Assembly (NCBI RefSeq): GCF_025716945.1
Contig: NZ_JAOVZT010000001.1
Coordinates: 1 to 64,000 of the forward strand
Source of the DNA: Geodermatophilus sp. YIM 151500
Lineage (GTDB): Bacteria > Actinomycetota > Actinomycetes > Mycobacteriales > Geodermatophilaceae
Length of the DNA: 64,000 nucleotides
Reading direction: 5' to 3'
In this document: in pieces, positions 11,391 through 21,559 of the stretch
Layout: each line of letters opens with the position of its first letter
How positions within the stretch are numbered: the stretch's first letter is position 1
Position numbers and translations under genes: made by a program
The notes under the pieces: model-generated
Database searches by the model: none
Told to the model about the DNA's origin: nothing
What the model saw: only the letters and a program-made list of their open reading frames with translations

Positions 11391-12155
11391 TCAGCGCGCG
11401 CCGCGGCGGCCGGGGAGCGGCCAGCCGAGGAGCTCCTTGGGCCGCGGGGCGGCGTAGCCGCCGGCCTTGCTGGTGCGCAGGCCCTGCCGGACGAGGCCCT
11501 CGGCGAGCGGGACGGCTGCGGCGACGCCGTCCACGACCGGGACGCCGGTGGCCGCCTCGACCGCGTCGCCGAGGCCGGCCATGCCCGCGCACCCGAGGCA
11601 CACGACGTCGGCGCCGTCCTCCTCGACCAGCCGCTTGGCCTGGGCGGCCATCGCCTCGACCGCGGCGCCGGCGTCCTCCTCGAGCTCGAGGACGGCGAGC
11701 CCGCTGGCCCGCACACCGGCGCAGCGGTCGTCGAGCCCGGCCAGGCGCAGGCGGTCCTCGATGAGCGGGACGGCGCGCTGGAGCGTGGTGACCACGCCGA
11801 AGCGGCGGCCGAGCAGGCAGGCGGTGAGGGCGGCGGCCTCGGTGATGTCGACGACCGGCACCTCGACCAGCTCCTGCAGGCCCTCGCGGCCGTGCTCGCC
11901 GAACCCCGCCTGGACGACGGCGTCGTAGGGACCGTCGTACGAGGCGACGGCGTCCATCACGGCGACGGCGGCGAGGTAGCTCTCGAAGTGGCCCTCGACC
12001 GAGGCGGCGCCGAAGCGCGGGGTGAGGCCGATGACCTCCGTCGTCGGGGCGGCGACCCGGCGGGCCGCGGCCACGACGGTGTCGGTCATGGCCGCCGTCG
12101 TGTTGACGTTGACGACGAGGATGCGCATCGGTGCGCCCTGATCCATCCCAGCCAT
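11391..12155 (-). CDS. Aspartate/glutamate/hydantoin racemase-family protein, possible allantoin racemase
   Basis: Member of the Asp/Glu/hydantoin racemase superfamily. Within a purine cluster the best guess is allantoin racemase (HpxA-like), converting R- to S-allantoin so that allantoinase can use it. The two-cysteine racemase architecture is only partly visible: VVCLGCAGM (about residues 190-198) provides the second catalytic Cys, while the first, expected near the QAGFGEHG segment, is not a cysteine here but Ala-Gly-Phe-Gly. NVNTTAAMTDTV at the start is the usual substrate-loop motif. ATG 12155 is chosen because GAGGAGG lies 5 bases upstream; an internal ATG at 12128 is possible. It is the first gene of the minus-strand xdh operon, right behind two TGGTATACCA-type operators. 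Confidence 0.75.
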   Translation of the reverse strand: MAGMDQGAPMRILVVNVNTTAAMTDTVVAAARRVAAPTTEVIGLTPRFGAASVEGHFESYLAAVAVMDAVASYDGPYDAVVQAGFGEHGREGLQELVEVPVVDITEAAALTACLLGRRFGVVTTLQRAVPLIEDRLRLAGLDDRCAGVRASGLAVLELEEDAGAAVEAMAAQAKRLVEEDGADVVCLGCAGMAGLGDAVEAATGVPVVDGVAAAVPLAEGLVRQGLRTSKAGGYAAPRPKELLGWPLPGRRGAR

Positions 12156-12266
12156 GGCGCCTCCTCGAGCCGCGGTCGGGTCGTTCGCCCGGCCGCTCCC
12201 CGCATCGCGGGTGTGAGCCGGACCACACGGAGACCATAGGGCCGGCCGAGTCCTGGGTCAAGAGTC

Positions 12267-12276
12267 TGGTATACCA
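12267..12276. promoter_or_regulatory. Operator palindrome TGGTATACCA upstream of the racemase-permease-xdh-guaD operon
   Basis: A perfect 10-base palindrome in an otherwise extremely GC-rich intergenic region, 112 bases upstream of the racemase-like ATG. The same core occurs upstream of hyi and between the malic enzyme gene and uraD. It resembles binding sites of FadR-subfamily GntR regulators, and the FadR-type gene next door is the obvious candidate ligand-sensing repressor. Confidence 0.75.
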
Positions 12277-12340
12277 ACTCTTCCGTCATCCCCGCCGTAC
12301 ACCGGTCCGCTCCGCACCGGGTCGACGCCAGGGATCAGCT

Positions 12341-12350
12341 CGGTATACCG
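12341..12350. promoter_or_regulatory. Second operator-like palindrome CGGTATACCG
   Basis: Perfect palindrome sharing the GGTATACC core, 74 bases from the TGGTATACCA site and 29 bases beyond the stop of the FadR-type regulator gene. Two sites about seven helical turns apart would allow cooperative or looped repression of the minus-strand xdh operon. Confidence 0.6.
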
Positions 12351-12378
12351 AAAGCGGGGTCCGTCGGAGGTGGCCGGC

Positions 12379-13152
12379 TCAGTCGGGCATGCCGTCGAGC
12401 ACCATGTGCCGGCTCGCGCGCACGTGCGCCAGCGCCACGGCGGCGGCCAGCTCCGCGTCACGCGACGCGAGCGCCGCGTAGAGCTGCTCGTGCTCGGTCT
12501 GCACCCGTTCGTGGTCGGTCGTCTGGCGGAACAACCAGCGCAGCCGGCCGGTCACCGGCTCGAGCACGGAGCGCAGCGAGTCGTTGCCGGTCAGCTGGAG
12601 CAGGGTCTCGTGGAAGGCGGTGTTGGCCGTCCCGCACCGCGTGTGGTCGCCGGCCTCGACCGCGCGCCGCCCGTCCTCGACGACGGTGCGCAGCCGGGCC
12701 AGCCCCTCCTCGTCGACGCGCTCGGCGACGAGCCGGGCCACGAGCGCCTCGAGCACCTGGCGGATGTCGAACAGGTCGGCGACGACCGACCGCGTCAGGT
12801 CGCGCACCACGGCGCCGCGTCGCGGCAGCAGCTCGACGAACCCCTCGCTCTCCAGCGCGCGCAGCGCCTCGCGGACGGGCACCCGGGAGACGCCGAACTC
12901 CTCGGCCAGGTCGCGCTCGACGAGCCGGGTGCCCGGGACCCACGCGCCCTCGGCGATGCGCGTCCGCATCTTCTCCCGGACGACGTCGCGCAGCGGGAGC
13001 CCGCCGACGGTCGCCAGCGCCTCCACCGGCTCCGTCGCCTCCACCGCCTCCGCCGGCTCCATCGCCTCCACCGCCTCCACCGCCTCCCTGGCCCCCGGCT
13101 CCGTCGCGTCCACCGGCTCCGTCGCGTCCACCGCCGCCGCAGTCGTGCTCAC
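12379..13152 (-). CDS. FadR-subfamily GntR transcriptional regulator, probable purine/allantoin repressor
   Basis: Winged-helix DNA-binding domain around residues 50-120 (PLRDVVREKMRTRIAEGAWVPGTRLVERDLAEEFGVSRVPVREALRALESEGFVELLPRRGAVV) followed by an all-helical FCD ligand domain with metal-binding type His residues in TAFHETLLQLTGN, TEHEQLY and ALAHVRASRH. Length 257 residues from GTG 13152, which has GGAGGA about 10 bases upstream. The N-terminal 45 residues are an unusual acidic repeat (VDATEPVDATEP, VEAVEAMEPAEAVEATEP) not found in typical FadR proteins. Its location inside the purine island and the nearby GGTATACC palindromes make it the likely island regulator. The effector (allantoin, glyoxylate or other) cannot be told from sequence. 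Confidence 0.88.
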   Translation of the reverse strand: MSTTAAAVDATEPVDATEPGAREAVEAVEAMEPAEAVEATEPVEALATVGGLPLRDVVREKMRTRIAEGAWVPGTRLVERDLAEEFGVSRVPVREALRALESEGFVELLPRRGAVVRDLTRSVVADLFDIRQVLEALVARLVAERVDEEGLARLRTVVEDGRRAVEAGDHTRCGTANTAFHETLLQLTGNDSLRSVLEPVTGRLRWLFRQTTDHERVQTEHEQLYAALASRDAELAAAVALAHVRASRHMVLDGMPD

Positions 13153-13197
13153 AGCGACATCGTCCTCCGTCGCCACGCCGGGCGTCCCGTGCGGCAC

Positions 13198-13294
13198 GCA
13201 GAGCACCGCCCGGAGGGGGCAGGGCACCGCCCGGAGGGGGCAGGGCACCGCCCGGAGGGGGCAGAGCACCGCCCGGAGGGGGCAGGGCACCGCC
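13198..13294. repeat. 21-bp tandem repeat, about 4.6 copies
   Basis: Unit GCAGGGCACCGCCCGGAGGG plus one G, starting at 13198, 13219, 13240, 13261 and a partial at 13282; copies differ at one position (GCAGAG or GCAGGG). It lies 46-142 bases upstream of the regulator start. The period equals two helical turns and seven codons, so the frame stays open through it. Not a CRISPR: there are no spacers. Confidence 0.9.
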
Positions 13295-13410
13295 TCCAGG
13301 AGGGGGTCCCGGCCGCGCGCGTCGCCGGTACCGTCCCGGTTGCCCGCGCCGGACCGGGTACGGACGGGACCGGGCCGACCTGCCGGGTCGGCAGGACGGA
13401 GGAGGACGTC

Positions 13411-13686
13411 GTGGTCCACGAACCCGCGCGGAGAGGACCGGAGGTCGTCGGGGACCGCCGGGCGGTGGTCCCGGCCGACCAGGGCGGTGAGCAGCCCTGT
13501 GCCGCTCCGCTGGTCTGCCCGGAGTGCGGCGCCATCCCCGACCGGTCGACGGTCATCCGGTGCCCGACGTGCGCGGCGCGGGGCCGCCTCGGACCGGACC
13601 ACCCCGGACCGGACCACCCCGGACCGGACCGCCCCGGACCGGGCCGGCCCGCACCGGGCCGGCCCGCACCAGGCCGGCCCGGATGA
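13411..13686 (+). CDS. Small zinc-ribbon protein with Pro/Gly repeat tail
   Basis: A 91-residue protein that I do not recognise as a named family. Its middle carries a clear zinc ribbon: CPECG, eleven residues, then CPTC (about residues 38-56). The C-terminal 35 residues are a repeat of G-P-D-H-P and G-R-P-A-P type units encoded by 15-base tandem repeats at 13591-13682. The GTG at 13411 is preceded by AGGAGG with 5-base spacing, a very good ribosome site, and its TGA overlaps the ATG of the DUF488 gene (ATGA at 13683-13686). Good start, zinc motif and overlap argue that it is real. Role unknown, perhaps nucleic-acid or partner binding with the DUF488 protein. Confidence 0.6.
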   Translation: MVHEPARRGPEVVGDRRAVVPADQGGEQPCAAPLVCPECGAIPDRSTVIRCPTCAARGRLGPDHPGPDHPGPDRPGPGRPAPGRPAPGRPG

Positions 13687-14051
13687 CGATCCGGGCGGTG
13701 CACGTCCGCGACGTCCGGCCCGGTGACCGGGGACGCCGGTACCTCGTCGACCGGCTCTGGCCACGCGGTGTGGCCAAGGACAGCCTGCCGCTCAGCGGTT
13801 GGCTCCGGGACGTGGCCCCCAGCGGCGAGCTGCGACGGTGGTTCGGGCACGACGTCGCCCGCTGGGAGGAGTTCCGGCGCCGATACGCGGCCGAGCTGGA
13901 CGAGCACCCCGAGGCCTGGCTGCCGCTGCGCGATGCCGCCCGCAGCGGCGCGGTCCTGCTGCTCTTCGCCGCCGCCGACCGGGAGCACAACAACGCCGTC
14001 GTCCTGGCGGAGTACCTCCTCCGCCGGTCGGCGGACGAGAGCGGCGGCTGA
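13683..14051 (+). CDS. DUF488 family protein
   Basis: 122-residue cytoplasmic protein of the DUF488 family. Recognisable family features are VHVRDVRPGDRGRRYLVDRLWPRGV near the start, LRDVAPSGELRRWFGHD, FRRRYAAELDEHPEAW and LLFAAADREHNNAVVLAEYL near the end, which correspond to the usual DUF488 blocks. No biochemical role is established. ATG 13683 is chosen because the sequence upstream in the same frame is a low-complexity repeat and because it overlaps the zinc-ribbon gene stop. Convergent with the allE gene that ends at 14133. This pair is the only plus-strand insertion in a minus-strand run of purine genes and may be unrelated to the pathway. Confidence 0.8.
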   Translation: MTIRAVHVRDVRPGDRGRRYLVDRLWPRGVAKDSLPLSGWLRDVAPSGELRRWFGHDVARWEEFRRRYAAELDEHPEAWLPLRDAARSGAVLLLFAAADREHNNAVVLAEYLLRRSADESGG

Positions 14052-14132
14052 TGCCCGCCGCGGTGCGCGGAACGCGGTGGCGGGGGCCCCGACGGGGTGC
14101 CGACGGTCCATCGGGAGTCCGCGGCCTCACCG

Positions 14133-14972
14133 TCAGACGAGCTGCCGGCTCAGCGGCATGTGCCGGTTGACGTCCTTGTAGAGCAGGTAGCGGAAGCGAC
14201 CGGGTCCACCGGCGTAGCAGGCCTGCGGGCAGAAGGCCCGCAGCCACATGAAGTCACCGGCCTCGACCTCGACCCAATCCTGGTTGAGCAGGTACACCGC
14301 CTTGCCCTCGAGCACGTACAGGCCGTGCTCCATCACGTGCGTCTCCGGGAACGGGATCACGCCGCCGGGCTCGAAGTTGACGATGTTGACGTGCATGTCG
14401 TGCCGGACGTCGGTCTGGTCGACGAAGCGGGTCGTCGTCCAGGCGCCGCGGGTGTCGGGCATCGGGATCGGTTCGACGTCGCCCTCGTTCGTCACGAACG
14501 CCTCGGGCACGTCGACGCCGTCGACCCGCTGGTAGGCCTTGCGGATCCAGTGGAACCGGGCCGGCTCGGCGCTCTCGTTGCGCAGCGTCCAGGTCGCCGC
14601 GGGCGGGAGGAAGGCGTATCCCCCCGGCTCGAGGGTGTGCGCGGCGTCGCCGATGGTCAGGCGCAGCGTGCCCTCGACGACGAACAGCACCGCCTCCGCG
14701 GCCGGATCGGTCTCCGGGCGGTCGCTGCCACCGCCCGGCGACACCTCCACGATGTACTGGGAGAAGGTCTCGGCGAAGCCCGACAGCGGCCGGGCGATCA
14801 CCCACAGCCGCGTCCCCTGCCAGAACGGCAGGTTGCTGGTGACGATGTCGGTCATCGTCCCCTTGGGCAGGACGGCGTAGGCCTCGGTGAACCGGGCCCG
14901 GTCGGTGGTGAGCTCGGTCTGCCCCGGCAAGCCGCCGCGGGGGGCGTAGTACGGGCTCCTGGTCGCGGTCAC
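14133..14972 (-). CDS. allE: (S)-ureidoglycine aminohydrolase
   Basis: Mn-dependent bicupin enzyme releasing ammonia from S-ureidoglycine to give S-ureidoglycolate. Starts YYAPRGGLPGQTELTTDRARFTEAYAVLPKGTMTDIVTSNLPFW, a signature of this family. Two cupin domains follow: the first around VLFVVEGTLRLTIGDAAHTLEPGGYAFLPP, the second around NFEPGGVIPFPETHVMEHGLYVLEGKAVYLLNQDWVEVEAGDFMWLRAFCPQACYAGG, which supplies the metal ligands (E, H, H and Q). 279 residues from GTG 14972 with GGAAGGA upstream. An ATG at 15044 is in frame but would overlap allB. Follows allB in the same minus-strand operon. Confidence 0.92.
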   Translation of the reverse strand: MTATRSPYYAPRGGLPGQTELTTDRARFTEAYAVLPKGTMTDIVTSNLPFWQGTRLWVIARPLSGFAETFSQYIVEVSPGGGSDRPETDPAAEAVLFVVEGTLRLTIGDAAHTLEPGGYAFLPPAATWTLRNESAEPARFHWIRKAYQRVDGVDVPEAFVTNEGDVEPIPMPDTRGAWTTTRFVDQTDVRHDMHVNIVNFEPGGVIPFPETHVMEHGLYVLEGKAVYLLNQDWVEVEAGDFMWLRAFCPQACYAGGPGRFRYLLYKDVNRHMPLSRQLV

Positions 14973-15033
14973 GCTGGTCGTCCTTCCGGCGGGAGCCGTT
15001 CGAGCGGCTCGGAGCGGGTGCGGGCCCGGTTGC

Positions 15034-16371
15034 TCACGCGGCACCCCGCACGAGGAACCGGCCGTGCGGATCGGCGGCGTCGACGGGGCGGCCGCGCAGC
15101 CAGGTGCTGCGGACGACGCCGTCGAGCCGGCGCCCGGCGTAGGGCGTCACGGGGTTGCGGTGGTGCAGCCGCGCGGGGTCGACGACGAAGGCCTCGTCCG
15201 GCGCGAAGACGCAGAAGTCGGCGTCGCAGCCGACCGCGAGCCGGCCCTTGGTCCGCAGGCCGGCCAGCCGGGCGGGGCCCTCGGCCATCCACCGGACGAC
15301 GTCGGCCAGGGTCCGGCCGCGGGCCCGCGCGCCGGACCACATCGCCGGAAGGCCGATCTGCAGCGAGCTGACCCCGCCCCACGCGCGCTCGAAGTCGCCG
15401 ACGTCCAGCAGCTTGAGCTCAGCGGTCGACGGCGAGTGGTCCGACACCACGCAGTCGATGTCGCCGGCCACGAGCGCGTCCCATAGGAGCTCGCGGTTGG
15501 CCGCCTCGCGGATCGGCGGGCAGCACTTGAACTGGGTGGCGCCCTCGCCGATCGTCTCGGCGTCGAAGGACAGGTAGTGCGGGCAGGTCTCGACGGTGAC
15601 CGGCAGGCCCTCGGCCCGCGCCGCGCGCAGCGCCGGCAGCGCGTCGGCGCTGGACAGGTGGAGCACGTGGGTGCGCGCCCCGGTCCGGCGGGCGGCCTGC
15701 AGCACGGTCTCGACGGCGCGGGACTCGGCGCTGGGCGGCCGCGACCGCAAGAAGTCGCCGTAGCGACCGCCGCCGCGGTGCGGCGCCCGCTCGATCTCGC
15801 CGGCGTCCTCGGCGTGCACGATCATCAGGCCGCCGAAGGAGGCCACCTCGGCGAGGTAGTGCTCGAGCTCGGCCGGCGACAGCGGGGGGAACTCCTCGAC
15901 GCCGGAGTCGAGCAGGAAGCACTTGAACCCGAAGACGCCGGCCTCGTGCAGCCCGCGCAGCTCCCCGATGTTGCCCGGCACCGCGCCGCCCCAGAAGCCG
16001 ACGTCCACGGCGCACTTGCCGTCGGCGGCCTTCCGCTTGGTCTCGAGGGCGGCGACGTCCACGGTCGGCGGGATGCTGTTGAGCGGCATGTCGACGATCG
16101 TCGTGACGCCGCCGGCGGCGGCCGCCCGGGTCGCCGTCTCGAAGCCCTCCCACTCGGTGCGGCCGGGCTCGTTGACGTGCACGTGGGTGTCGACGAGCCC
16201 GGGCAGCAGCACCTCGTCGGGGGCGAGGTCGACCACCCGCGCGCCCGTCAGCTCCGCGTCGCGCGGCGCGACCGCCGCGATGCGCCCGTCGCGCACGCCG
16301 ACGCAGAGGCCCTCCTCGCCGTCGCCCGTGACCGCTCGCGCGGCGCGGACGACGAGGTCGAACTCGGTCAC
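15034..16371 (-). CDS. allB: Allantoinase
   Basis: Opens the hydantoin ring of S-allantoin to allantoate. Cyclic amidohydrolase of 445 residues with [26 protein letters not shown] (metal His63 and His65), [19 protein letters not shown] (carboxylated Lys), [24 protein letters not shown] and [13 protein letters not shown] (Asp). The [12 protein letters not shown] and SDHSPS segments distinguish allantoinase from dihydropyrimidinase. GTG 16371 has AGGAGG at 5-base spacing. Lies between glxK and allE in the operon driven from upstream of hyi. Confidence 0.94.
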   Translation of the reverse strand: MTEFDLVVRAARAVTGDGEEGLCVGVRDGRIAAVAPRDAELTGARVVDLAPDEVLLPGLVDTHVHVNEPGRTEWEGFETATRAAAAGGVTTIVDMPLNSIPPTVDVAALETKRKAADGKCAVDVGFWGGAVPGNIGELRGLHEAGVFGFKCFLLDSGVEEFPPLSPAELEHYLAEVASFGGLMIVHAEDAGEIERAPHRGGGRYGDFLRSRPPSAESRAVETVLQAARRTGARTHVLHLSSADALPALRAARAEGLPVTVETCPHYLSFDAETIGEGATQFKCCPPIREAANRELLWDALVAGDIDCVVSDHSPSTAELKLLDVGDFERAWGGVSSLQIGLPAMWSGARARGRTLADVVRWMAEGPARLAGLRTKGRLAVGCDADFCVFAPDEAFVVDPARLHHRNPVTPYAGRRLDGVVRSTWLRGRPVDAADPHGRFLVRGAA

Positions 16372-16432
16372 GGCACCCTCCTCGACGACAGCTTCCCAGT
16401 CCCCCGTCCCGGGCGCGGCGCCCGGACGGCGG

Positions 16433-17614
16433 TCACGCCGGGCCTCCTCGCGCCGCCGCTCCCGAGAGGGTCGGTCGGTCCGGCGCGCCGAGTCCCCGGT
16501 CGCGGGCGATGCGCGCCCCGAGCCGCTCGAGCAGCGGGCCGGCGTGCTGCATGCACCGGCCGACGTCGCTCTCCAGGTCGGTCAGCGCGTAGGCGGCGTC
16601 GATGCCCGCCGCGCGCAGCGCGGCCGCGTCGAGCAGGCACCGCCCGGCGACGGCGACGACCGGCACACCGGCCGCCCGGGCCGCCGCGGCCACACCGGCC
16701 GGCGCCTTGCCGTGCAGCGTCTGCGCGTCGAGCGATCCCTCCCCCGTGACGACCAGCACCGCGCCGGGCAACAGGTCGGCGAAGGTGGTCAGGTCGAGGA
16801 CGACCTCGATGCCCGGACGGCGCACCGCCCCGAGCACGGCCAGGCAGGCGTGCCCGAGCCCGCCCGCCGCGCCGGCGCCCGGCCGCTCGGCCGCCTCCGC
16901 CGCCACCGGACCGAGGACGGCGCCCAGGGCGTCGACCCAGCGGCGCAGCCCGGCCTCCAGGACGGCGACGTCCGCGGCCGTGGCCCCCTTCTGCGGCCCG
17001 TAGACGGCGGCCGCACCGCGCTCGCCGAGCAGCGGGTTGTCCACGTCGGTGGCCAGGACGACGCGCGTGCCGCGCAGGCGGGCGTCCAGTCCGTCGAGCT
17101 CGACCCGCGCGAGCCGGGCGAGCGCGCCGCCGCCGGGGGGCAACGGGACACCGTCGGCGTCGAGCAGCCGCGCGCCGAGGCCGACCAGCAGGCCGGCGCC
17201 GCCGTCGGTGCACGCGCTGCCGCCGATGCCGAGCACGACCTCGGTGCAGCCGCGGTCGAGCGCGGCCCGCACGAGCTCGCCGGTGCCGAGGCTGGAGGCC
17301 TCGAGCGGCGCCCGTCGTCCGCCGGGGAGCACGGCCAGGCCGGAGGCGGCCGCCATCTCGACGACCGCCGTCCGGTCCCGGACCGCCAGGGCGCTGTCCA
17401 GCGGCCGGCCGGTGGGCCCGGTCACCCGGACCGGCACCCGGCGGAAGCCGGCGGCCTCGGCGGCGGCCAGCGTGCCCTCGCCGCCGTCGGCCACGGGGAT
17501 CTGCCGGACGTCGGTGCCCGGGGCGACCGAGCGCAGGCCGGCGGCCACCCGGGCGGCCACGTCGGCCGCCCCGAGGCTGCCCTTGAACTTGTCCGGCGCG
17601 ACGACGACCCGCAT
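16433..17614 (-). CDS. glxK: Glycerate kinase
   Basis: Phosphorylates D-glycerate, the last step of the glyoxylate-to-phosphoglycerate branch fed by Gcl and GlxR. GckA/GarK-type kinase: starts [27 protein letters not shown], then [52 protein letters not shown] and [21 protein letters not shown], all diagnostic. 393 residues. ATG 17614 is preceded by GAGGAG. The C-terminus is followed 60 bases later by allB. A repeat-rich 200-base spacer separates it from gcl. Confidence 0.94.
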   Translation of the reverse strand: MRVVVAPDKFKGSLGAADVAARVAAGLRSVAPGTDVRQIPVADGGEGTLAAAEAAGFRRVPVRVTGPTGRPLDSALAVRDRTAVVEMAAASGLAVLPGGRRAPLEASSLGTGELVRAALDRGCTEVVLGIGGSACTDGGAGLLVGLGARLLDADGVPLPPGGGALARLARVELDGLDARLRGTRVVLATDVDNPLLGERGAAAVYGPQKGATAADVAVLEAGLRRWVDALGAVLGPVAAEAAERPGAGAAGGLGHACLAVLGAVRRPGIEVVLDLTTFADLLPGAVLVVTGEGSLDAQTLHGKAPAGVAAAARAAGVPVVAVAGRCLLDAAALRAAGIDAAYALTDLESDVGRCMQHAGPLLERLGARIARDRGLGAPDRPTLSGAAARGGPA

Positions 17615-17654
17615 GTGTGCTCCTCGTCTGGTCGAGGCTGGTGAGCCGCTGGAG

Positions 17655-17812
17655 CGACCCTCTCGCAGGGTCCCGTCGCGAGCCTGCGAGCTATGGGGGG
17701 CGAGGGCGGCCCCGTCCCGGGTCCCGCCCCGAGCCTGCGAGGGGTGGGGAGGACGGGGCCCCCTCGCAGGGTCCCGCCCCGAGCCTGCGAGGGGTGGGGG
17801 GCGAGGGGGTCC
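17655..17812. repeat. Three-copy 50-bp repeat forming hairpins between glxK and gcl
   Basis: The motif GAGCCTGCGAG recurs at 17680, 17731 and 17781 (51 and 50 bases apart) within longer similar units. Copy 3 forms CCCCTCGCAGG (17760-17770) against CCTGCGAGGGG (17784-17794), a perfect 11-bp stem with a 13-base loop. Copy 1 forms CTCGCAGG (17662-17669) against CCTGCGAG (17683-17690). It resembles REP-like intergenic elements and lies in mRNA of the gcl-glxK operon, so it may stabilise or attenuate the transcript. Confidence 0.8.
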
Positions 17813-17814
17813 TT

Positions 17815-19614
<1,800 letters not shown>

Positions 19615-19700
19615 GGGGTTCTCCGTTCGGGTGCCGCCCGGCTCGGGCGGGTGCTGGGTGGGAGGTCCGGGGAGGACGCCGGCGGTCGGCGTCCCGTGGA

Positions 19701-20585
19701 TCAGCCGCCGCGGCGGCCGGACAGCTGCTCGACGAGCAGCAGCAGCGCGGAGTGGTCGAGCGACCCGTGGCCCTGGGCCCGCAGCGACCCCATGAGCTGG
19801 GCGACGAGGGCGCCGACCGGGATGGCCACGCCGGCCTCGCGCGCGGCGCTGGTCACGATCCCGAGGTCCTTGTGGTGCAGGTCGACGCGGAACCCCGGGG
19901 TGAACTCGCGGGCGGTCATGCCGGCCGCCTTGCGGTCGAGGATGCGGTTGCCCGCCAGCCCGCCCGCGAGGACCTTGATGGCGGCCTCGGTGTCGACGCC
20001 GTGCGCCTCGAGGAAGACCAGGGCCTCGGCGACGAGCTCGATGGTGCCGGCGACGATGAGCTGGTTGGCGGCCTTGACGGTCTGCCCGGACCCGGCCGGG
20101 CCGACGTGGACGACGGTGGAGCCGACGGCCTCGAGCACCGGGCGGGCGGCCTCGACGTCGGCCGGCTCGCCGCCGACCATGATCGACAGGGTGCCCTCGA
20201 CGGCGCCCGCCTCCCCGCCCGACACCGGTGCGTCGACGGCGCGCATCCCGCGGGCGCGCGCGGCCTCGGCCAGCCGCACCGACACGTCGGGCCGGATGGT
20301 GCTCGCGTCGACCAGCAGCGTGCCGGCCTTGGCCGAGTCCAGGACGCCGCCCTCGCCGAGCACCACGCCCTCGACGTCCGGCGAGTCGGGCAGCATTGTG
20401 AGCACGATGTCGGCGTCGCGCACGGCGTCGGCGACGTCGTCGGCTCCGCGGCCGCCGCGCTCGACGAGCTGGTCGACCTTCTCGCGGGTGCGGTTGTAGC
20501 CGACGACGTCGAGGCCCGCGGTGAGCAGGTTGGCGGCCATCGGCCCGCCCATGATCCCCAGCCCGATGACGGCGACGGTGGTCAT
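19701..20585 (-). CDS. glxR: Tartronate semialdehyde reductase (2-hydroxy-3-oxopropionate reductase)
   Basis: NAD(P)H-dependent reduction of tartronate semialdehyde to D-glycerate. beta-Hydroxyacid dehydrogenase family, 294 residues: Rossmann start [21 protein letters not shown], substrate loop [22 protein letters not shown] and catalytic Lys171 in [18 protein letters not shown] 20585 follows a GGAGGAGCTGCC-like leader (CTGGAGGAGCTGCC on the minus strand). Placed directly between gcl and hyi, the arrangement typical for allantoin/glyoxylate operons. Confidence 0.94.
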   Translation of the reverse strand: MTTVAVIGLGIMGGPMAANLLTAGLDVVGYNRTREKVDQLVERGGRGADDVADAVRDADIVLTMLPDSPDVEGVVLGEGGVLDSAKAGTLLVDASTIRPDVSVRLAEAARARGMRAVDAPVSGGEAGAVEGTLSIMVGGEPADVEAARPVLEAVGSTVVHVGPAGSGQTVKAANQLIVAGTIELVAEALVFLEAHGVDTEAAIKVLAGGLAGNRILDRKAAGMTAREFTPGFRVDLHHKDLGIVTSAAREAGVAIPVGALVAQLMGSLRAQGHGSLDHSALLLLVEQLSGRRGG

Positions 20586-20628
20586 GGCAGCTCCTCCAGT
20601 GGTGGTGTGGTCGTGCGGTCAGGGCCGG

Positions 20629-21450
20629 TCAGGGAGTGGCCGAGCGCCGGTCGCGGGGCAGCCAGCCCAGCCCCTCGACGGTGCCGGCCTGCGGCTTGTA
20701 CTCCAGGGCCACCCAGCCGTCGTAGCCGGCGGCCCGCAGCTTGCCGAGGTAGCCGTCGAGGTCCAGCTCGCCGGTGCCCGGCTCGTGGCGCCCGGGCGCG
20801 TCCGCGATCTGCACGTGCGCGACCCGGTCGGCGTGCCGGGCGATCACCGCGTCGAGGTCGTCGCCGTTGACGGCCAGGTGGTACAGGTCGCAGAGGAACC
20901 CGAGGCTCTGGACGCCGGTCTCCAGGCGGACGCGGTCGATGACGCCGACCACGTCCGCGGCGGTCAGCAGCGGGTAGCGCGGGGCCCCGCTGACCGGCTC
21001 GACCAGCACGGTGCCGCCGATACGAGCGGCCGCGCGCCCGGCGATCGCCAGGTTCTCGACGGCGAGCTCGTCCTGCGCCTCGGGCGTCGCCCCGTCGACC
21101 CGGTTGCCGTACAGCGCGTTGAACGCGCGGCAGCCGAGCCGCTCGCCGATGCCGACGGTGACGTCGACGTTGTCCCGGAACTCCGCAGACCGCGCCGGCC
21201 AGGAGACCAGCCCCCGGTCCCCGCCGGGCATGTCACCGGCGGCGAAGTTCAGCCCGATCAGCGCGACGCCGGCGTCCTCGACCGACCGGACGAACGCGTC
21301 GACGTCGCCGTCCGACGGGACGGCCTCGCCGAACGGCCACCAGAACTCGACGGCCTCGAAGCCCGCCTCGCGGGCGGCGGCGGGCCGCTCGGGCAGCGGG
21401 AGCTCGGTGAAGAGGATCGACAGGTTGACGGCGTAGCGAGGGGACGACAT
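20629..21450 (-). CDS. hyi: Hydroxypyruvate isomerase / TIM-barrel isomerase
   Basis: Xylose-isomerase-like TIM barrel that probably interconverts hydroxypyruvate and tartronate semialdehyde. 273 residues from ATG 21450 (GGAGAG upstream). Landmarks: YAVNLSILFTELPLPERPAAAREAGFEAVEFWWPF, FNALYGNR, LVEPVSG (metal Glu), FLCDLYHLAVNGDDL (metal Asp and His), VAHVQIADAPGRHEPGTGELD and VALEYKP (Glu). These match Hyi closely. The frame is open to 21540, but the region before ATG 21450 contains the operator pair. First gene of the minus-strand unit hyi-glxR-gcl-glxK-allB-allE. Confidence 0.9.
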   Translation of the reverse strand: MSSPRYAVNLSILFTELPLPERPAAAREAGFEAVEFWWPFGEAVPSDGDVDAFVRSVEDAGVALIGLNFAAGDMPGGDRGLVSWPARSAEFRDNVDVTVGIGERLGCRAFNALYGNRVDGATPEAQDELAVENLAIAGRAAARIGGTVLVEPVSGAPRYPLLTAADVVGVIDRVRLETGVQSLGFLCDLYHLAVNGDDLDAVIARHADRVAHVQIADAPGRHEPGTGELDLDGYLGKLRAAGYDGWVALEYKPQAGTVEGLGWLPRDRRSATP

Positions 21451-21478
21451 CAGCGGCGGCTCTCCTGCGGCGGTTGGA

Positions 21479-21514
21479 TTTGGTATACGAAGCCTAGCGG
21501 TTTGGTATACCAAA
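21479..21514. promoter_or_regulatory. Tandem GGTATAC operators upstream of hyi
   Basis: Two AT-rich palindromes 22 bases apart (two helical turns): TTTGGTATACGAA at 21479-21491, imperfect, and TTTGGTATACCAAA at 21501-21514, perfect over 14 bases. They lie 29-64 bases before the hyi start. They share the core with sites at 12267 and 24433. The 22-base spacing suits cooperative dimer binding by the FadR-type regulator, and they probably overlap the hyi promoter. Confidence 0.8.
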
Positions 21515-21559
21515 ATGCAAGCCCTCCCGGGGCGGAACACGGCCCCCCGGGGGGACCGG

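Noticed and set aside
13198-13294. Possible CRISPR array
   Set aside because: The repeats are directly adjacent with no unique spacers, and no cas genes are present.
12370-13410. Long plus-strand frame preceding the zinc-ribbon protein
   Set aside because: The part before 13411 is antisense to the FadR-type regulator and lacks motifs; only the segment after the AGGAGG-GTG start looks genuine.
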